Positions 14,762 through 17,254 of a DNA stretch of 17,254 bases are shown in pieces. The position numbers and the translations under genes are program-made. A model generated the notes under the pieces. That model did no database searches, had not been told where the DNA came from, and saw nothing but the letters and a program-made list of their open reading frames with translations. The DNA is taken from positions 1 to 17,254 of the forward strand of contig JAKSKA010000007.1 in NCBI GenBank assembly GCA_024401915.1. Direction: 5' to 3'. This DNA is from Bacteroidales bacterium (GTDB lineage Bacteria > Bacteroidota > Bacteroidia > Bacteroidales > UBA932). How positions within the stretch are numbered: the first letter of the stretch is position 1; every line of letters begins with the position of its first letter.

Positions 14762-17254
14762 CTAGTATTTGAATTGGACGGAGAACACGATGCGGCGGGG
14801 CTTCGGATCTGACGAAACGTCATAGCCGTTGATGCCGCCGGAAGAGACGTCAGGGTAGAATCCGTTGTAGTTCGACCAGAGATCAACGTTGTCCGCGGAT
14901 GCGCCGAGTTCGATTTCGTGGATCACCCTGCTCTTCACGGTGAAGCGGTAGCCGAGGCTCAGGGTCTTCAGACGCAGATACGAAGCGTCGTGGACAAGGA
15001 ATGAACTGGGAGGTATGGCATCATCCATAATACCGGCGCGCGGAAGATTGGACGTGGGGTTCTTCGTCGGATGCCAGGCATTGACCATATAGGCATACTG
15101 GTTCGTACGGCGGGAACTTGCCATATAGTATTCGGAATGGTTGAACACCTTTCCGCCAAGAGCGTACGAGAAGAAAAGGCCTACCGTAAAGCCCCTGAAC
15201 CGGAACGAATTGTTGAAACCACCGGAGAACACCGGGTCGGGAGAGCCGAGGAAGACTATATCGTTGGAGTCCAGGGTTCCGTCGTGGTTCTGATCAAGGA
15301 AGATAGGATATCCGAGTTTCGTCGAAGCCTGGTCGTTGGCATAGGTATGGGTGATCTTGTTACGTTCGATCTCCTCCTCGTTGTGCCATACGCCGCCATA
15401 CTGGAAGCCCCAGAAGGCGTTTACGGGATAACCGACCTTGTAACCTGCGCACATATATCCTCCCTGGGGCGAGTTCTTCGAGGAGACCTCTGCCTCGGGG
15501 CCCATATCGTTCACGATGGAACTGCCCCTGGCAATGTTGAAGTCGGTCGTCCAGGTGAAGTTCCTCTTCACTACGTTGCGCGAACTGAACGAGAACTCTA
15601 TGCCCTTGGATGTCGTACGGCCAATGTTCTCGTACTTGGAATCATAGCCTGTGCTCTGTACCGTCTTCACGGTCAGCAGGAGGTCCGTGGTGATGGACTT
15701 GTAGGCCTCGAGCGAGAAGGACAGGCGGTTGTTGAAGAAGGCTCCGTCGAGGGCGAGGTTGAACATCGTGGTGGTCTCCCAGGTAAGGTTCGGGGACGCG
15801 ATGCGGCTCTGGTAGTACTCCTGGCTCTTCACGCCGTCGAAAACATAACCGCCGGAATCGCCGTCCATACGGGCCATCGAACGGTAGGCCTTGTTGAGGT
15901 CGTTACCTGACTGGCCTGCGCTCAGACGGAGGGAAAGGTTGTCGATCTGCCTTACGTCCTTCAGGAAAGGCTCGTTGGCGATGGCCCACTTGAATGCGGC
16001 CGAGGGGAAGAAGCCCCACTTGTGGTTTTCCGAGAAGTTGGAAGCACCGTCCAGACGTCCGGTAACCGTAAGGTAATAACGCGATTTCCAGTTGTAGTTA
16101 GCGCGCAGGAAGAAAGCGGCCTTGGCCCTTGACGTGTATTCCGTCGAGGCTCCATAGCTCTGCTTGTCGGCGACTGCGGACATATTGTTCCACAACATCG
16201 CATCAACAAGATAACCATCTCCTTCAAGATCGAACTTATGGGTCAGGAAACGTTTCCAGGTCTGTCCCAGCGTCGCATCGATATGGTGCTTGCCGAAGTT
16301 CTTGTTGAACTCGAGGGTGTTCTCGAAATAGAAACTCTGTTCGCCATAGTTCTCCCTGTAGGCATATCCGCCCATTCCCTGTCTGTGGGGAAGGGTGGAA
16401 GGGCTGTACTCATAACGCTGACGGTCGAACAGATAGTAGCTGAACTTGGTCTTGTACTTCAGGGCTCCCGAGAATTTCACGTGGCTACCGATTGTGGCGC
16501 TGAGCATACTGCGGTCAGTCTTGTTGGTGTTCTGCTCCAGACGCACGACGGCGTTCGACTGGGCCACTCCGGCGTTGTTCAGCGGATTATAGGAATCGGC
16601 AGGGTCGATGAGCGGAGAAAGATACTGGGCCGCATAATAGATGCCGCCGCTGCCGATCGAGGTCAGATTGTTATCCTGAAGCCTGTACTGGTAGCGCATA
16701 TTCGCATAGACACGCAGCCACTTGAATATGTCATTGGTCACGTTCAGCGTACCTGTGATATTCTGCTTTCCGCTCTTCTTGATGATACCCTGCTCGTCAT
16801 TGTACGAGAGGGCGGCGTAGAACTTGGTCTTGCCCTGGAAGCCGTTGATGGAGAGGTTGTAGTTCTGGAACGGCGCGATCCGCGTGACGTCCTCGATCCA
16901 GTTCGTGCCTTCGCCCAGGCCGAAAGGCTGCTTGACGGACAAGCCGTTGAGAGGCGTGGTGTTGTCCATATTCGGCGACGTGCCGCAATGCTGCCAGTAC
17001 TCGTTACGGTAGATTCCGTACTCCTCGGCATTCATAAGGTCAAGATTGCGCGGGAGCATCGAGAAGCCTGCCTGGCTTCTGAACGTGACGGCTATCTTCT
17101 GGGCGGGATCGGACGCATCGGAGCTGCCCTTTGTGGTGATGATGATGACGCCGTTCGCGCCCCTGGCACCGTAGATCGCAGTCGAAGACGCATCCTTGAG
17201 CACGGAGATCGCCTCTATGTCGGCAGGGTTGATGTCGCCCAGCGAGCCCACCCC
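14762..17254 (-). CDS. SusC/RagA-family TonB-dependent outer-membrane transporter, 5' end cut off by window edge
   Basis: This is the outer-membrane beta-barrel channel of a SusCD-type importer, which takes up oligomeric substrates with energy from TonB/ExbBD. About 830 residues are visible and the frame is open to the window edge. The GTG near position 17251 is an internal valine codon, not a start. The visible part begins inside the plug domain, with the family signature DIEAISVLKDASSTAIYGAR followed by GANGVIIITTKG. The rest is aromatic-rich barrel sequence ending in RRIVFSVQFKY, the usual terminal aromatic strand. Full-length SusC proteins are roughly 1000 residues or more, so the signal peptide, the carboxypeptidase-regulatory-like domain and the front of the plug (about 200 residues) are missing here. 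The stop is TAG, and the SusD gene starts 6 nt later. The substrate cannot be read from the sequence. The family call is certain; the function within the operon is inferred from the pairing with SusD. Confidence 0.97.
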   Translation of the reverse strand, partial: GVGSLGDINPADIEAISVLKDASSTAIYGARGANGVIIITTKGSSDASDPAQKIAVTFRSQAGFSMLPRNLDLMNAEEYGIYRNEYWQHCGTSPNMDNTTPLNGLSVKQPFGLGEGTNWIEDVTRIAPFQNYNLSINGFQGKTKFYAALSYNDEQGIIKKSGKQNITGTLNVTNDIFKWLRVYANMRYQYRLQDNNLTSIGSGGIYYAAQYLSPLIDPADSYNPLNNAGVAQSNAVVRLEQNTNKTDRSMLSATIGSHVKFSGALKYKTKFSYYLFDRQRYEYSPSTLPHRQGMGGYAYRENYGEQSFYFENTLEFNKNFGKHHIDATLGQTWKRFLTHKFDLEGDGYLVDAMLWNNMSAVADKQSYGASTEYTSRAKAAFFLRANYNWKSRYYLTVTGRLDGASNFSENHKWGFFPSAAFKWAIANEPFLKDVRQIDNLSLRLSAGQSGNDLNKAYRSMARMDGDSGGYVFDGVKSQEYYQSRIASPNLTWETTTMFNLALDGAFFNNRLSFSLEAYKSITTDLLLTVKTVQSTGYDSKYENIGRTTSKGIEFSFSSRNVVKRNFTWTTDFNIARGSSIVNDMGPEAEVSSKNSPQGGYMCAGYKVGYPVNAFWGFQYGGVWHNEEEIERNKITHTYANDQASTKLGYPIFLDQNHDGTLDSNDIVFLGSPDPVFSGGFNNSFRFRGFTVGLFFSYALGGKVFNHSEYYMASSRRTNQYAYMVNAWHPTKNPTSNLPRAGIMDDAIPPSSFLVHDASYLRLKTLSLGYRFTVKSRVIHEIELGASADNVDLWSNYNGFYPDVSSGGINGYDVSSDPKPRRIVFSVQFKY

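Noticed and set aside
17249..17251. GTG at the right edge as the start of the SusC-like protein
   Set aside because: The sequence begins in the middle of the plug domain, so this codon is an internal valine and the true start lies outside the window.

Overview
The window is a single block of minus-strand genes from a Bacteroidota genome, most likely a gut-type Bacteroidales. The evidence is a SusC/RagA TonB-dependent transporter followed directly by a SusD/RagB lipoprotein, then BACON, DUF5689, Big2 and fimbrillin-like domains that are typical of this phylum. Bacteroidota-style lipoprotein signal peptides (MKK..., Cys at about 18-22) occur on seven genes, and the short spacers lack a clear Shine-Dalgarno sequence. 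The sequence is moderately GC-rich, which would suit an Alistipes/Rikenellaceae-like or Prevotella-like genome, but I cannot fix the genus.

Transcription runs from right to left. In order: a SusC-like outer-membrane transporter (5' end cut by the window edge, 14762-17254), a SusD-like lipoprotein (13244-14755), a small tandem-BACON lipoprotein (12552-13238), a DUF5689 lipoprotein (10340-12547), a Big2/Fn3/beta-sandwich lipoprotein (8450-10336), a 44-residue peptide gene (8304-8438), a 1255-residue lipoprotein with three Fn3/beta-sandwich units (4527-8294), a lipoprotein carrying an endonuclease/exonuclease/phosphatase (EEP) domain (2652-4514), and a GLUG-repeat beta-solenoid lipoprotein whose 3' end runs out of the window (1-2639). 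The gaps are about 3-12 nt, so this reads as one long operon. Its promoter, any regulator and its terminator lie outside the window, and there is no intergenic stretch longer than 15 nt.

The layout is that of a PUL-like nutrient-capture locus: SusC/SusD form the import channel and lid, and a set of surface lipoproteins binds or processes the substrate. No glycoside hydrolase, polysaccharide lyase, peptidase or sulfatase is visible. The only recognisable enzyme is the EEP-domain phosphodiesterase/nuclease, so nucleic acid or another phosphodiester is a reasonable guess for the substrate. That is inference.

The most notable structure is modular. One N-terminal fimbrillin-like domain is reused in the last three lipoproteins, fused to three unrelated C-terminal parts: an Fn3/beta-sandwich array, an EEP enzyme and a GLUG solenoid. 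The Fn3/beta-sandwich unit is itself shared between two neighbouring genes, with the 44-residue, cysteine-containing peptide gene between them. Most other open frames, including a 512-codon one on the plus strand, are shadows of these genes.
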